A stretch of DNA of 64,000 bases from Anaeromyxobacter sp. Fw109-5 (GTDB lineage Bacteria; Myxococcota; Myxococcia; Myxococcales; Anaeromyxobacteraceae), in contig NC_009675.1 of NCBI RefSeq assembly GCF_000017505.1, positions 434,001-498,000 of the forward strand. The letters run 5' to 3'. How positions within the stretch are numbered: position 1 is the stretch's first letter; the number at the start of each line of letters is the position of its first letter. The notes beneath the pieces are model-generated. The model saw only the letters and a program-made list of their open reading frames with translations, was not told the DNA's origin and ran no database searches. This document shows positions 52,585 to 61,809 of this stretch, one piece after another. The translations under genes and the position numbers were made by a program.

Positions 52585-53394
52585 TTGCGGCTCGGCGGCT
52601 TCGTCATCCACGGGAACAACGCGGACACCCTGGCGCGCTGCCTGGACGCGATCGCGGCGGTCGCCGACGAGGTCGTCGCCGTCGACTCCTGCTCGTCCGA
52701 CGGGTCCGCCGAGCTCGTGCGCGCGCGCGGCCTCCGCCAGGTCGTGCACCGCTGGGAGGGCTACGGCGCCGCCCGCCAGGTCGCGACGGCCGCGCTGCAG
52801 GGCTGCGACTACGTCTTCTTCCTGGACTCCGACGAGTGGCTGGAGGCGCCGGCCATCGCGGCGCTGCGCGCCTGGAAGGCCTCGTCGCCGGACGCGCCGC
52901 ACTACTCGCTCGCGCGGCGGGACTGGGCGGAGCTCCCGCACCGTCGCTTCCTGTTCCGGACCGAGCGCCACGTGCGCCTGGTGCGGCGCGATCACGCGCG
53001 GTGGGAGCCGTCCATGATCGTGCACGAGGCGCTCCCGCCCGCGCCGACGGTCCGGCTCGACGCGCACGTCGAGCACCGGTTCGCGACGAGCGTGGAGGCG
53101 ATGCGCTCGAAGGTCGATCGGTACGCGCTCCTGTGGGCCATCCGCTTCCACGCCGAGGGGCGGCGCGCCAAGCCGCCGGCGCTGCAGAAGGTGGTCCACG
53201 CCCTGAAGGAGGCGCTCGTGCACGGCGCGCTCTTCCGCGGCGGCCGCGACGGGATCCGCCTGGCCGAGGCGGTGGCGCACTACCACGCGCGGAAGTACGC
53301 GCTGCTCGGGGACGTGCGGCGCGGTGGCCACCCCGAGCTCGTGCGCGCGTTCGCCGAGCGCCGCTTCGCGGACGTCTACCGGCTACTACCCTGA
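52585..53394 (+). CDS. family 2 glycosyltransferase (WaaE/KdtX type)
   Basis: 269 residues from TTG with GGGAGG close upstream. GT2 fold: NNADTLARCLDAIAAVADEVVAVDSCSSDGS, the metal-binding FFLDSDEWL, and an acceptor part typical of lipopolysaccharide-core glucosyltransferases (RSKVDRYALLWAIRFHAEGRRAKPP). It should add a sugar to a lipid-linked glycan at the inner membrane. The end overlaps the convergent MFS gene by 9 bases. Confidence 0.87.
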   Translation: MRLGGFVIHGNNADTLARCLDAIAAVADEVVAVDSCSSDGSAELVRARGLRQVVHRWEGYGAARQVATAALQGCDYVFFLDSDEWLEAPAIAALRAWKASSPDAPHYSLARRDWAELPHRRFLFRTERHVRLVRRDHARWEPSMIVHEALPPAPTVRLDAHVEHRFATSVEAMRSKVDRYALLWAIRFHAEGRRAKPPALQKVVHALKEALVHGALFRGGRDGIRLAEAVAHYHARKYALLGDVRRGGHPELVRAFAERRFADVYRLLP

Positions 53395-54564
53395 CGGCTC
53401 GCGGGGACGCCTCGCGACGAGCGCGAGGAGCGCGCCCCCGGCGAGGAGCGCGGCCGGGACCGCCAGCATCGCCCACCACAGCGACGTCGCGTGCGAGGCC
53501 AGCCCGACGAGGAGCGCCGCGGGGGCGTCGCCCAGGAGCGCGACCCAGGGGAGCGCGGCCGACGCGGCGGCGCTCCCGTCCCGGGGCGCATCGAGGGCGA
53601 GCGCGTCGCGCAGCGTCGCGAGGGCCACGAGCGCGAGCGCGAGCGCGGCGACGAGGGCCGCGAGGTAGACGCCGGGCTGGCGCGCGAGGAGGGCGGCGAG
53701 GGCGAGCGGCGCCGAGGCGAGCGCCGCGCCCGAGCAGAGCCAGCGGGGGTCGCGCAGGGTCTTCGCCAGGGTGGGCCGCGCCCAGGCGGCGGCGACCCCC
53801 GCCATCAAGGCGGCCGCGGCGATCTCGAGCGGCGCGATCGCGCGCGGCACCCCCCGCGCCCTCTCCAGGAACGCGGGCGCCCAGGTCGCGAGGGCGGCGG
53901 CGGCGAACGCCACGAGGGCGCCGCCCGCGATCGCCGGGCGCGACGCGTACGCGCGGTCCGCCGCGGCGCGCGCGGCGACGGGCGCGAGCGCCGCGCCCGG
54001 CTCGCGTCTGGCCAGCCAGGCGGCAGCCAGGGTCAGCACGACCGAGGCGGCGCCCGCGGCGACCAGCGCGGCACGCCAGCCGAGCCGCCAGCCGAGCGCT
54101 CCCGCGCCTGCGTAGCCGAGCGCGGCGAGCGTCATGGCCGGGACGATCAGCGCGGCGTCGCGGAGAGGGGGGCGCACTGCCACGCCTCCCTCCACCACGA
54201 GAGCGGCTCGTCTGCCCGCTCCCGCCGCGCCGCCGGCGACCAGGCGCGCGGCGAAGAGCGTCCAGGCGCCGCGCGCCGCGCCGGCGAGCGCCGCCGCAGC
54301 GCCCCACAGGAGCGCGCCGCTCGCGCGCCGCAGCCGCCCGGGCGCCGCGAGGGGACGCCGGAAGGCGAGGAGAGCGGCGATGGCGGCGGGGAGGCCCGCC
54401 GCGAGGCCGAGCTGCAGGTCCGTCAGCCAGAGGTCGGCCCGGACGCGCTCCAGCACCGCGGCGAGGGCAGCCCGGTCGAGGAGCGGCAACGTCAGGATGA
54501 CGAGCGCGGCGGCGCGTCGGGCCGGGCGGGCGGACAGGCGAGATTCGGCGCTGAACGCCCTCAC
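53386..54564 (-). CDS. MFS-type membrane transporter
   Basis: 392 residues, extremely Ala-rich, about 12 transmembrane helices, GTG start. The first part (LPLLDRAALAAVLERVRADLWLTDLQLGLAAGLPAAIAALLAF) has the form of spinster-like MFS members. No substrate motif is obvious. It lies next to a glycosyltransferase gene and is divergent from the ABC-F gene. Confidence 0.72.
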   Translation of the reverse strand: MRAFSAESRLSARPARRAAALVILTLPLLDRAALAAVLERVRADLWLTDLQLGLAAGLPAAIAALLAFRRPLAAPGRLRRASGALLWGAAAALAGAARGAWTLFAARLVAGGAAGAGRRAALVVEGGVAVRPPLRDAALIVPAMTLAALGYAGAGALGWRLGWRAALVAAGAASVVLTLAAAWLARREPGAALAPVAARAAADRAYASRPAIAGGALVAFAAAALATWAPAFLERARGVPRAIAPLEIAAAALMAGVAAAWARPTLAKTLRDPRWLCSGAALASAPLALAALLARQPGVYLAALVAALALALVALATLRDALALDAPRDGSAAASAALPWVALLGDAPAALLVGLASHATSLWWAMLAVPAALLAGGALLALVARRPREPSG

Positions 54565-54786
54565 GCGTGCGGAGCCTAGCCCGCGCTGGCGGGCGGGTCG
54601 AGATCGCGGCCTCTGCGGCTGTCTCGCGCGGTGGCGCGCGGTCGATCCAGCGGGCCGGCTCGCCGGCCCACGTCCGCTCCGGTCCGGGTCCGCTGCCTGC
54701 TCCGCCTCCCCCGCCCGCCGCCCTCTCCGCCGTCCTGCCGCGGGCTCCTCGCAAATCCGCGAGCTTTCGGCTAAAAGGCCCGCGCC

Positions 54787-56385
54787 ATGATCTCCGTGCA
54801 GAACGTCACCAAGGCCTTCGGCCCGAAGAAGCTGTTCGAGGACGTGAACGTCGCGTTCTCCCCCGGGAACCGCTACGGCCTCACCGGCCCGAACGGCGCG
54901 GGCAAGACCACCTTCATGAAGATCCTCGCGGGGGACGAGGAGGCGGACGAGGGGAGCGTGCTGCGGCCGAAGAAGCTCGGCATCCTCCGCCAGGACCACT
55001 TCCGCTACGAGGACAACCGCGTGCTCGACGTCGTCCTCATGGGCAACGTCGGGCTCTGGTCGGCGCTCCAGCAGAAGGAGGCGCTGCTCGCGAAGGACGA
55101 GATCTCCGAGGAGGACGGCACCCGCCTCGGCGAGCTCGAGGGGACCATCGCCGAGGAGGACGGGTACTCGGCGGAGGCCGACGCCTCGGAGCTGCTCCAG
55201 GGCCTGGGCATCGAGCAGCCCTGGCACGACCAGCCGATGCGCGCGCTGACGGGCGGCTACAAGCTGCGCGTGCTGCTCGCGCAGGCGCTGTTCGGCAAGC
55301 CGCAGGGGCTGCTCCTCGACGAGCCCACGAACCACCTCGACATCGAGTCCATCCGCTGGCTCGAGAAGTTCCTCCACGCGTACGAGGGCGTGCTCATCAC
55401 GATCTCGCACGATCGCCACTTCCTCAACGCGATCTGCACGCACATCGCCGACATCGACTACGAGACGATCATCACCTACCCGGGCGGCTACGACGACATG
55501 GTCCGGCACAAGGGCCAGGTGCGCTCGCGCGTCGAGTCGGAGAACGCGGAGAAGAAGAAGAAGATCGAGCAGCTCCGGGAGTTCGTGGCCCGCTTCCACG
55601 CCGGCACGCGCGCCTCCCAGGTCCAGAGCCGCATCCGCGCGATGCAGAAGCTCAAGCTCGAGGACATGAAGCGCTCGAACATCCAGGCGCCCTTCATCAA
55701 GTTCGAGCAGAAGGCGCCCTCCGGGAAGCAGACCCTCACCCTCGAGGCGATCGAGAAGCGCTACGGCGGGAACGAGGTGGTCCAGCCCTTCAGCGCGCTC
55801 GTCACCCGCGGCGAGAAGATCTGCGTCATCGGCAAGAACGGCGTCGGCAAGACCACGCTCGCGAAGATGATCGCGGGGGAGCTGCAGCCCGATCACGGCC
55901 ACGTGAAGTGGGGCCACCAGGCGCAGGTCGGCTACCTGCCGCAGGATCAGCAGGGCGTCATCCGGCCGGGGACCACCGCCTTCGGCTGGCTGCGCGAGCT
56001 CGAGGACAAGCTCTCGAACGAGGAGATCTCCGGGCTGCTCGGGCGGATGCTGTTCTCGGGCGAGGAGCGGATGAAGCCCACCGCGACGCTCTCCGGCGGC
56101 GAGACCGTCCGGCTCCTCCTCGCGAAGCTCATGCTCTTCAAGGACAACGTCCTCGTGCTGGACGAGCCGACGAACCACCTCGACCTGCAGTCGATCGCGG
56201 CGCTCTCGGAGGGGCTGCAGCGCTACGAGGGCACGATCATCGTCGTCACGCACGACCAGGAGCTCATCCGCGAGGTGGGGACGCGCATCTGGTCCATGCA
56301 CCAGGGCGAGCCGGTGCTCGACTTCCCCGGCACGTTCGACGAGTTCGTCGCGAAGCACCCGGATCTGGCGACCGCGCACGCGTAG
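54787..56385 (+). CDS. ABC-F family ATPase (YbiT-like)
   Basis: 532 residues with two ABC domains and no membrane part. Domain 1: Walker A GPNGAGKTT, signature LTGGYKLR (Thr for the usual Ser), Walker B GLLLDEPTNHLD. Domain 2: Walker A GKNGVGKTT, signature LSGGETVR, Walker B VLVLDEPTNHLD. The linker (RVESENAEKKKKIEQL...) is the charged P-site tRNA-interacting motif of this family. ABC-F proteins act on the ribosome to relieve stalls or regulate translation. The YbiT group is the closest match by layout. Confidence 0.94.
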   Translation: MISVQNVTKAFGPKKLFEDVNVAFSPGNRYGLTGPNGAGKTTFMKILAGDEEADEGSVLRPKKLGILRQDHFRYEDNRVLDVVLMGNVGLWSALQQKEALLAKDEISEEDGTRLGELEGTIAEEDGYSAEADASELLQGLGIEQPWHDQPMRALTGGYKLRVLLAQALFGKPQGLLLDEPTNHLDIESIRWLEKFLHAYEGVLITISHDRHFLNAICTHIADIDYETIITYPGGYDDMVRHKGQVRSRVESENAEKKKKIEQLREFVARFHAGTRASQVQSRIRAMQKLKLEDMKRSNIQAPFIKFEQKAPSGKQTLTLEAIEKRYGGNEVVQPFSALVTRGEKICVIGKNGVGKTTLAKMIAGELQPDHGHVKWGHQAQVGYLPQDQQGVIRPGTTAFGWLRELEDKLSNEEISGLLGRMLFSGEERMKPTATLSGGETVRLLLAKLMLFKDNVLVLDEPTNHLDLQSIAALSEGLQRYEGTIIVVTHDQELIREVGTRIWSMHQGEPVLDFPGTFDEFVAKHPDLATAHA

Positions 56386-56512
56386 TCCGCGCCCGCACCG
56401 CGGCGTCCCGCGCGCGGGAGGCCTCCCCCGTGACGCCGGACGGTCGTGGCGGACGGCGCGCGTCCGGTGCATGCTCCGCCGGAGCCGCCGGACGGCGGCC
56501 GGGAGGTCGTGC

Positions 56513-57298
56513 ATGCGTGAGGTCGTGGTCGCGGTGCTCTCGCTGGGGTTCGCGCTCGGCGCGCGCGCGGCGGAGTTCGAGGGCAAGGCGGAGTACCGGG
56601 TGAAGGGGGTGGGGGCGGGCCCCGCGCGCGACGGCAGCGCCGTCGTCTACCTGTCGCCCAAGGGGTCGAGGAGCGAGGTCGAGATCGCCGCGTCGCCCGA
56701 GCTGGCGAGCCAGGGGATGACCGAGCCGATGCGGATGATCTCGATCGTGAAGGCGGGCGAGCCGGGCCGCGCCTACGTCGTGAACCCGGGCACGAAGAGC
56801 TACAGCGTCCTGGACGGGCAGCCCGAGGGGAAGGCGGGGAGCTGGACGGTGGAGCGCGCCGGCAGCGATCGCGTGGGCGGCGTCGGCTGCGAGCGCGCGC
56901 GGATCTCCGGCTCCGGCGGCGAGCGCTTCGAGGTCTGCATCACCCGCGAGCTCGGGACCGTCGGGTCCTGGGCGGCGAGCGGCGGCGGCCAGGACGCCGA
57001 GCTCCCCCGCGCGCTGAAGAAGGCCGGCCTCGACGGGCTCCCCGCGCGCTGGAGCGTCGTCGATCCGGCGACGGGCGCGCCGCAGATGACGATGGAGCTC
57101 GTGCGCGCGGCGCGGCAGAAGGTCCCGGCCGCGATGTTCGAGATCCCGGCCGGCTACGCGAAGACCTCCGTCCCGCAGGCCTCGCCCGAGATGCAGCGCA
57201 AGCTGGAGGAGGCCATGAAGGACATGCCGCCCGAGCAGCGCAAGCAGCTCGAGGAGATGATGCGCCGCGGCGGTGGGGATCGGCCGCCGGGCAGGTGA
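56513..57298 (+). CDS. DUF4412-type secreted protein
   Basis: 261 residues. GGGAGG lies six bases before ATG; signal peptide MREVVVAVLSLGFALGARA. The mature part (FEGKAEYRVKGV..., SIVKAGEPGRAYVVNPGTKSYSVLDG, FEIPAGY) fits DUF4412, a periplasmic LolA-like beta fold of unknown role. The C-terminus is helical and charged (MQRKLEEAMKDMPPEQRKQLEEMM). Convergent with the glycerophosphodiesterase gene (4 bases apart). Confidence 0.75.
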   Translation: MREVVVAVLSLGFALGARAAEFEGKAEYRVKGVGAGPARDGSAVVYLSPKGSRSEVEIAASPELASQGMTEPMRMISIVKAGEPGRAYVVNPGTKSYSVLDGQPEGKAGSWTVERAGSDRVGGVGCERARISGSGGERFEVCITRELGTVGSWAASGGGQDAELPRALKKAGLDGLPARWSVVDPATGAPQMTMELVRAARQKVPAAMFEIPAGYAKTSVPQASPEMQRKLEEAMKDMPPEQRKQLEEMMRRGGGDRPPGR

Positions 57299-57302
57299 GC
57301 GA

Positions 57303-58094
57303 TCATCGCCCGAGGACCGACCGCAGCACGTCCGGGCGGTCGGTCACGATGGCGTCCACGCCGACGGCGAGCAGCGCGCGCATCTCCTCGGCGTCGTCCA
57401 CCGTCCACGCGTGCACGGGCATGCCGCGGGCGTGGAAGTGCGCCACCACGGGCGGGCTCACCACCTGCAGCTCGCCCATGCGCGCGGGCAGCGAGGCGAG
57501 CTCGTAGCCGCCCGGGCAGCTCGAGGCGTCGCCGCCGGAGAGCGCGGCGAGCACGTGGCACTTGGCGGCGTCCTGCGGCAGGTAGCGCGCGCAGCCGGGC
57601 AGCAGCGCGCCCAGCCGCTCGGCCTGCGCGTCGAAGAACGACCCGACGCACACGCGCCGCTCCGCGCCCGCCGCGCGGACGGCGTCCGCGAGCGCCTCGG
57701 CGAGCGCGGCATCGTCGGCCTTCGCGTCCACGATGAAGCGCATCGCCGGGTGGCGCGCGAGCGCCTCGGCGAACGTCGGGATCGCGATCCCGGTCCCACG
57801 CCGCGGGTGGGTGCGCCCCCCGTCCCGGGTGAACCCCGCCGCCGCGTCGAGCGCCTTCACCTCCGCGAGCGTCCGCTCCTCGATGGTGCCCGGCGCGCCG
57901 GTGAGGCGCTCCGTCGTCTCGTCGTGGAAGATCACGACCACGCCGTCCCGCGTGCGGCGGACGTCGGTCTCGATGGCGTCGGCGCCGAGCTCGGCGGCGA
58001 GCTCGAAGGCGGCGAGCGTGTTCTCGGGCGCGAGCGCGCTGCCGCCGCGGTGGGCCACGAGCCAGGGGGAGGGGAGCGAGAGGAAGGGGTGCAT
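57303..58094 (-). CDS. glycerophosphodiester phosphodiesterase
   Basis: 263 residues, TIM-barrel GDPD. Catalytic residues are in LVAHRGGSALAPENTLAAF (His), ETDVRRTRDGVVVIFHDETTERLT (Glu, Asp, His). It cleaves glycerophosphodiesters to glycerol-3-phosphate and alcohol. No signal peptide is seen, so it is probably cytoplasmic. A composite repeat lies just upstream of its start. Confidence 0.93.
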   Translation of the reverse strand: MHPFLSLPSPWLVAHRGGSALAPENTLAAFELAAELGADAIETDVRRTRDGVVVIFHDETTERLTGAPGTIEERTLAEVKALDAAAGFTRDGGRTHPRRGTGIAIPTFAEALARHPAMRFIVDAKADDAALAEALADAVRAAGAERRVCVGSFFDAQAERLGALLPGCARYLPQDAAKCHVLAALSGGDASSCPGGYELASLPARMGELQVVSPPVVAHFHARGMPVHAWTVDDAEEMRALLAVGVDAIVTDRPDVLRSVLGR

Positions 58095-58100
58095 CGGGGT

Positions 58101-58216
58101 CCCTCGACTTCGTGCGGCGGAGCGAAGCCTGTCCTGAGCGTAGCGGCCGAAGGCCGCGGAGTCGAAGGGCTCGGGATGACGGGCCGCGGGAGATCCGGTC
58201 GGGGGTCGGGGTGGTC
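58101..58216. repeat. composite dispersed repeat: inverted arms plus hexamers
   Basis: CCCTCGACTTCG (58101) is matched by GGAGTCGAAGGG (58158-58170) as inverted arms around GCCTGTCCTGAGCGTAGCGG. GGGAGATCCGG (58189) and GGGGGTCGGGGTGG follow, as in the lhr copy where AGATCCGG also precedes GGGGTC units. It lies between divergent genes. Confidence 0.8.
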
Positions 58217-58254
58217 GTCGTAATCGTGCCTCCGACCGGTTACAACACCCGCAC

Positions 58255-59088
58255 ATGCGCCGCCAGGTGAAAGGGGAGGCCGTCCGCCGCGAGCTCCTCC
58301 CCGGTACGTCCCCGGAGCTCCTGAAGGAGCTGCACCTCCTCACGCGCGCGGGCGACCTCAACGCGGACAGCCTGCGCAAGCTCAAGCAGGTGAACCACCT
58401 CGCCGGGCTGCTCGCGCCGGCGCTCGACGACGTGCTCGCTCGCTTCGGCGACCCGGTCCTCGTCGACTGCGGCGCGGGCAAGAGCTACCTCGGCTTCGTC
58501 CTGTACGAGCTGTTCCTGCGCGCCGCCGGCAAGGGGCGGCTGCTCGCGCTCGAGTCGCGTCCCGAGCTGGCGCGCGCCGGGGCGGAGCGGGCCGCCCGGC
58601 TCGGCTTCGAGCGGCTGCGCTTCGTGGAGGCGTCCATCGCGGCGGCGCCGGTGCCCGAGCGCGTCCACCTGGTGACCGCGCTCCACGCCTGCGACACCGC
58701 CACCGACGACGCGCTGGCGCTCGCGATCCGCCATGGCGCCGACCACGTCGCGGTGGTCCCCTGCTGCCAGGCCGAGGTCGCGCGCCAGCTCGCGGGGGCG
58801 CCCGCGCCGTCCCCGCTGCTCGCGCCGCTCTTCGACCACCCGTGGCACCGGCGCGAGTTCGGATCGCACCTCACCAACGTGGTGCGCGCGCTCGCCCTCG
58901 AGGCCGCCGGCTACAAGGTCACCGTGACGGAGCTCACCGGCTGGGAGCACTCGTTGAAGAACGAGCTCATCCTGGGCCGGAAGGTGCGGTCCGGCTCGCG
59001 CGAGGCCAGGGAGCGGCTCGACGCGCTCCTCGCGGCCGCCGGGGTGCGGCCGAAGCTCGTCCGGCTCCTCGCGGGCGAGGAGGCGTAG
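58255..59088 (+). CDS. class I SAM-dependent methyltransferase (Methyltransf_32-like)
   Basis: 277 residues. LVDCGAGKSYLGFVLYELFL is the SAM-binding motif; LHACDTATDDALALAI and VPCCQAEVARQL are typical of a family with unknown RNA or protein target (GSTCD-related). The N-terminal NADSLRKLKQVNHLAGLL is helical. It ends 42 bases before a membrane-protein gene on the same strand. Confidence 0.82.
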   Translation: MRRQVKGEAVRRELLPGTSPELLKELHLLTRAGDLNADSLRKLKQVNHLAGLLAPALDDVLARFGDPVLVDCGAGKSYLGFVLYELFLRAAGKGRLLALESRPELARAGAERAARLGFERLRFVEASIAAAPVPERVHLVTALHACDTATDDALALAIRHGADHVAVVPCCQAEVARQLAGAPAPSPLLAPLFDHPWHRREFGSHLTNVVRALALEAAGYKVTVTELTGWEHSLKNELILGRKVRSGSREARERLDALLAAAGVRPKLVRLLAGEEA

Positions 59089-59130
59089 CGCCGCCTTTGC
59101 GGCGCCCCGCGGGCGTGGGATAAGCGCGCC

Positions 59131-59871
59131 GTGGTCCTCCGACGCGTCCAGGGCGAGCCGGCCGGCGCCTCCGCCTCCCCGCCCCTCGGGGCGGGTGCGC
59201 GCGGGCTCGCCGGCCTGCGGGCGCTCTGGCCGGTGCTGCTCGGGGCCCTCGCCTTCCGCGCCGCCTGCTACGTGGTCATGACGGCCGCCGCGATCTGGAA
59301 CGAGCGGCGCCCCGCCCCCGCGCTCCCGGACCTCGTGCTGTCCTGGGTCCCGTACGTCGACTGGGTCGCCCGCGCGAACTACCTGCTCTGGCTCGTCGCG
59401 TACGTGCCCCTCGCGCTCGTGCTCCTGTGGCGCGCGCCGGGCCGGTTCGCCCGCTACACCGTGACCGGCGGGCTCGTCTCCCTCGCCCGCGGCGCGACGC
59501 TGATGCTGACCGGCCTCGGCGCCCCGCCGCCGCACGCGGGCGGCGCCGGGATCGCCGGCCACTCCTTCGGCGAGGTGCTCCTCTCGCTCATGTCGCCCTG
59601 GCAGGTGTTCGCCGACGGCGCCATGGGCGCGTACCTCACGCAGGACCTGTTCTTCTCGGGCCACACCGCGACGACGTTCCTGCTCGTGCTGTACGTGTGG
59701 CGCTCGCCGCCGCTCCGCCTCGCCGCCCTCGGCGCGCACCTGCTCGTCGTCGCGTCGGTGTTCCTCTCCCACCTGCATTACGGCATCGACGTGGTGGGGG
59801 CGTACGCGGTGACGTTCGCCATCTTCGCGCTGCGCGAGGGCTGGCCCGCGCGCGCCGGCGCCCCGGCGTGA
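59131..59871 (+). CDS. PAP2_C-type membrane protein (sphingomyelin-synthase-like)
   Basis: 246 residues, GTG start, about six transmembrane helices. The later part (DLFFSGHTATTFLLVLYVW ... VASVFLSHLHYGIDVVGAYAV) has the paired SGHT and H-x-x-x-D of the PAP2_C family, which includes sphingomyelin and ceramide-phosphoinositol synthases and some bacterial phosphotransferases. Ordinary PAP2 phosphatases carry KxxxxxxRP as well; I do not see it here. It may move a phospho-headgroup between lipids. Confidence 0.75.
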   Translation: MVLRRVQGEPAGASASPPLGAGARGLAGLRALWPVLLGALAFRAACYVVMTAAAIWNERRPAPALPDLVLSWVPYVDWVARANYLLWLVAYVPLALVLLWRAPGRFARYTVTGGLVSLARGATLMLTGLGAPPPHAGGAGIAGHSFGEVLLSLMSPWQVFADGAMGAYLTQDLFFSGHTATTFLLVLYVWRSPPLRLAALGAHLLVVASVFLSHLHYGIDVVGAYAVTFAIFALREGWPARAGAPA

Positions 59872-59880
59872 GCCGCGACG

Positions 59881-61737
59881 CTAGTCCCCGACGAGCAGCT
59901 GCACCACGCCGGTGGTGATGGCCGGCAGGTAGGTGATGGCGAGGACGCCGGCGGACATGATGACGAGGAACGGGAGCGCCTTGCGGTACATGTACGGCAG
60001 GGGCTTGCCGAAGCGCGAGGCCGCGAGGAAGAGGTTCAGGCCCATCGGCGGGAAGAGGAACCCGAGCTCGAGGTTCGCGAGGAACACCACGCCGAGGTGG
60101 ATGGGCTCGATGCCGTAGGCGGCGCCGAGCGGAGCCACCAGCGGCGCCAGCACCACGATGGCGGAGTAGATCTCGAGCACGCTCCCCAGCACGAGGAGCA
60201 CCGCGTTCAGCATGAGCAGGAAGAGCGCGGGGCTCTTCACCGTCGCGGTCATCCAGTCGACGAGCAGGGTCGGGATCTCCGCGTCGACGAACCAGGAGGT
60301 GAGCCCGAGCGCGGTGCCGAGGAGGATGAGCACGCTGCCCACCAGGGCCGCCGCGTCGACGAGGACGCGCGGCAGGTCGCGCAGCGGGTGGATGGAGCGG
60401 AAGATGGCGAGCTCGACCAGGATCGAGTACGCGGCCGCGAGCGCGGCCGCCTCGACGATGGTGGCGAACCCCGTCGCGACCGAGACCACGACGAGCGTCG
60501 GCAGGCCGAGGTCCCACTTCGCGGCCCACAGGGCGGCGGCCGCCTCGCGCGGCTCGAACCGCTCCCGGGGCGCGTGGGAGCGGACGCCCACGGCGACGCC
60601 GTAGGCCGCGACGAGGACGATCATGAGCAGGCCCGGCACGAGCCCGCCGAGGAACAGGTGATCGATGGGCGCCTGCGCCACCACCCCGTAGAGGATCACC
60701 GGCAGCGAGGGGGGGAAGAGCAGCCCGAGGGAGCCGGAGGCGGTGACGAGCCCGACGGAGAAGTCCTCCGGGTACCCCTCGCGCCGCAGGGCCGGGAGCA
60801 GGAGCCCCCCGAGCGCGAGGATGGTGACGCCGGAGGCGCCCGTGAACGTGGTGAAGAGCGCGCACACGAACGTCGCCATGATGGCGACGCCGCCCGGCAT
60901 CCAGCCGAAGATCCCCTTGTACGCCCGCACCAGGCGCTGCGCCGCGCCGCCCTCCGCGAGCACGTAGCCCGCCGCCGTGAGGAGCGGGATGGCGGGGAGG
61001 GTGGCGGACGACACCAGGTTGAAGGTCGCGGTGGGCACCGCCGCGATCGCCTCCGGCCCGCCGTCGCGGAAGAAGAGCGCCATCGCGAAGCCGCTCATGG
61101 CGACGAACACGGGCGCGCCGAGCAGGAACGCCGCCAGCACCACCGCGGCGAGGATCCAGACGAGCAGCGGGGCGGGCTCGGCGCGGCCGAGCGCGAAGGC
61201 GGCGGCCGCGATCGCGAGCGCCGCGGCGCGGAGTGGCCAGCGGGCGGCGCCCTCGCCGGCGCGCCACGCGAACCGGAGCGCCATGAAGCCGAACCCGATC
61301 GGCATCACGAGCTCGCTCCAGGCGACGCGGATGCCGAAGGCGACGGTCCCGAACCCCTTCCACTCCACCGCGACGAGCACCGCCGACGCCCAGGCGAGGA
61401 GCGCGCACGCCGCCGCCGAGACCGCCGCGGTGAAGAAGCGGGCGATGCGGCGCGGCGTGCCGGCGGGCACGAGCTCGATGGTCGAGAGCGCGAGGTGATG
61501 CCCCGAGGCGGTCGCGAGCAGCGCGCCGAGGAAGCCGACCCAGAGCGTGATGTGCTGCGCGAGCACCGCGGATCCCGGCAGCTCGCGTCCGACGAGCCGG
61601 CGCGAGACCGTGGAGGCCGCGGGCAGCGCGACCATGGCGAGGAGGAAGAGGGCGAGCAGGCCGCGCTCGAGCCGCGTTCCGGCGACCTTGGCGGGCGAGC
61701 CCTCTGTATCGGGAGGGAGCGAGGATGGGGTGGTCAC
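59881..61737 (-). CDS. TRAP transporter fused small and large permease (DctQM / TPAT type)
   Basis: 618 residues, GTG start. The first ~165 residues are the four-helix DctQ-like part (VLAQHITLWVGFLGALLATASGHHLALS), fused to a DctM large subunit with 12 or so helices (FTTFTGASGVTILALGGLLLPALRREGYPEDFSVGLVTASGSLGLLFPPSLPVILYGV, NLELGFLFPPMGLNLFLAASRF). It imports an organic acid or similar solute with sodium or proton flow. The TatT and TatP genes are divergent, 72 bases away. Confidence 0.92.
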   Translation of the reverse strand: MTTPSSLPPDTEGSPAKVAGTRLERGLLALFLLAMVALPAASTVSRRLVGRELPGSAVLAQHITLWVGFLGALLATASGHHLALSTIELVPAGTPRRIARFFTAAVSAAACALLAWASAVLVAVEWKGFGTVAFGIRVAWSELVMPIGFGFMALRFAWRAGEGAARWPLRAAALAIAAAAFALGRAEPAPLLVWILAAVVLAAFLLGAPVFVAMSGFAMALFFRDGGPEAIAAVPTATFNLVSSATLPAIPLLTAAGYVLAEGGAAQRLVRAYKGIFGWMPGGVAIMATFVCALFTTFTGASGVTILALGGLLLPALRREGYPEDFSVGLVTASGSLGLLFPPSLPVILYGVVAQAPIDHLFLGGLVPGLLMIVLVAAYGVAVGVRSHAPRERFEPREAAAALWAAKWDLGLPTLVVVSVATGFATIVEAAALAAAYSILVELAIFRSIHPLRDLPRVLVDAAALVGSVLILLGTALGLTSWFVDAEIPTLLVDWMTATVKSPALFLLMLNAVLLVLGSVLEIYSAIVVLAPLVAPLGAAYGIEPIHLGVVFLANLELGFLFPPMGLNLFLAASRFGKPLPYMYRKALPFLVIMSAGVLAITYLPAITTGVVQLLVGD

Positions 61738-61809
61738 GCGAAAGTCGATTGACCCCTACGGGAGGGGAAAATATGACTACCACACACGCCCGCCCACCGC
61801 GCCCTTCCC

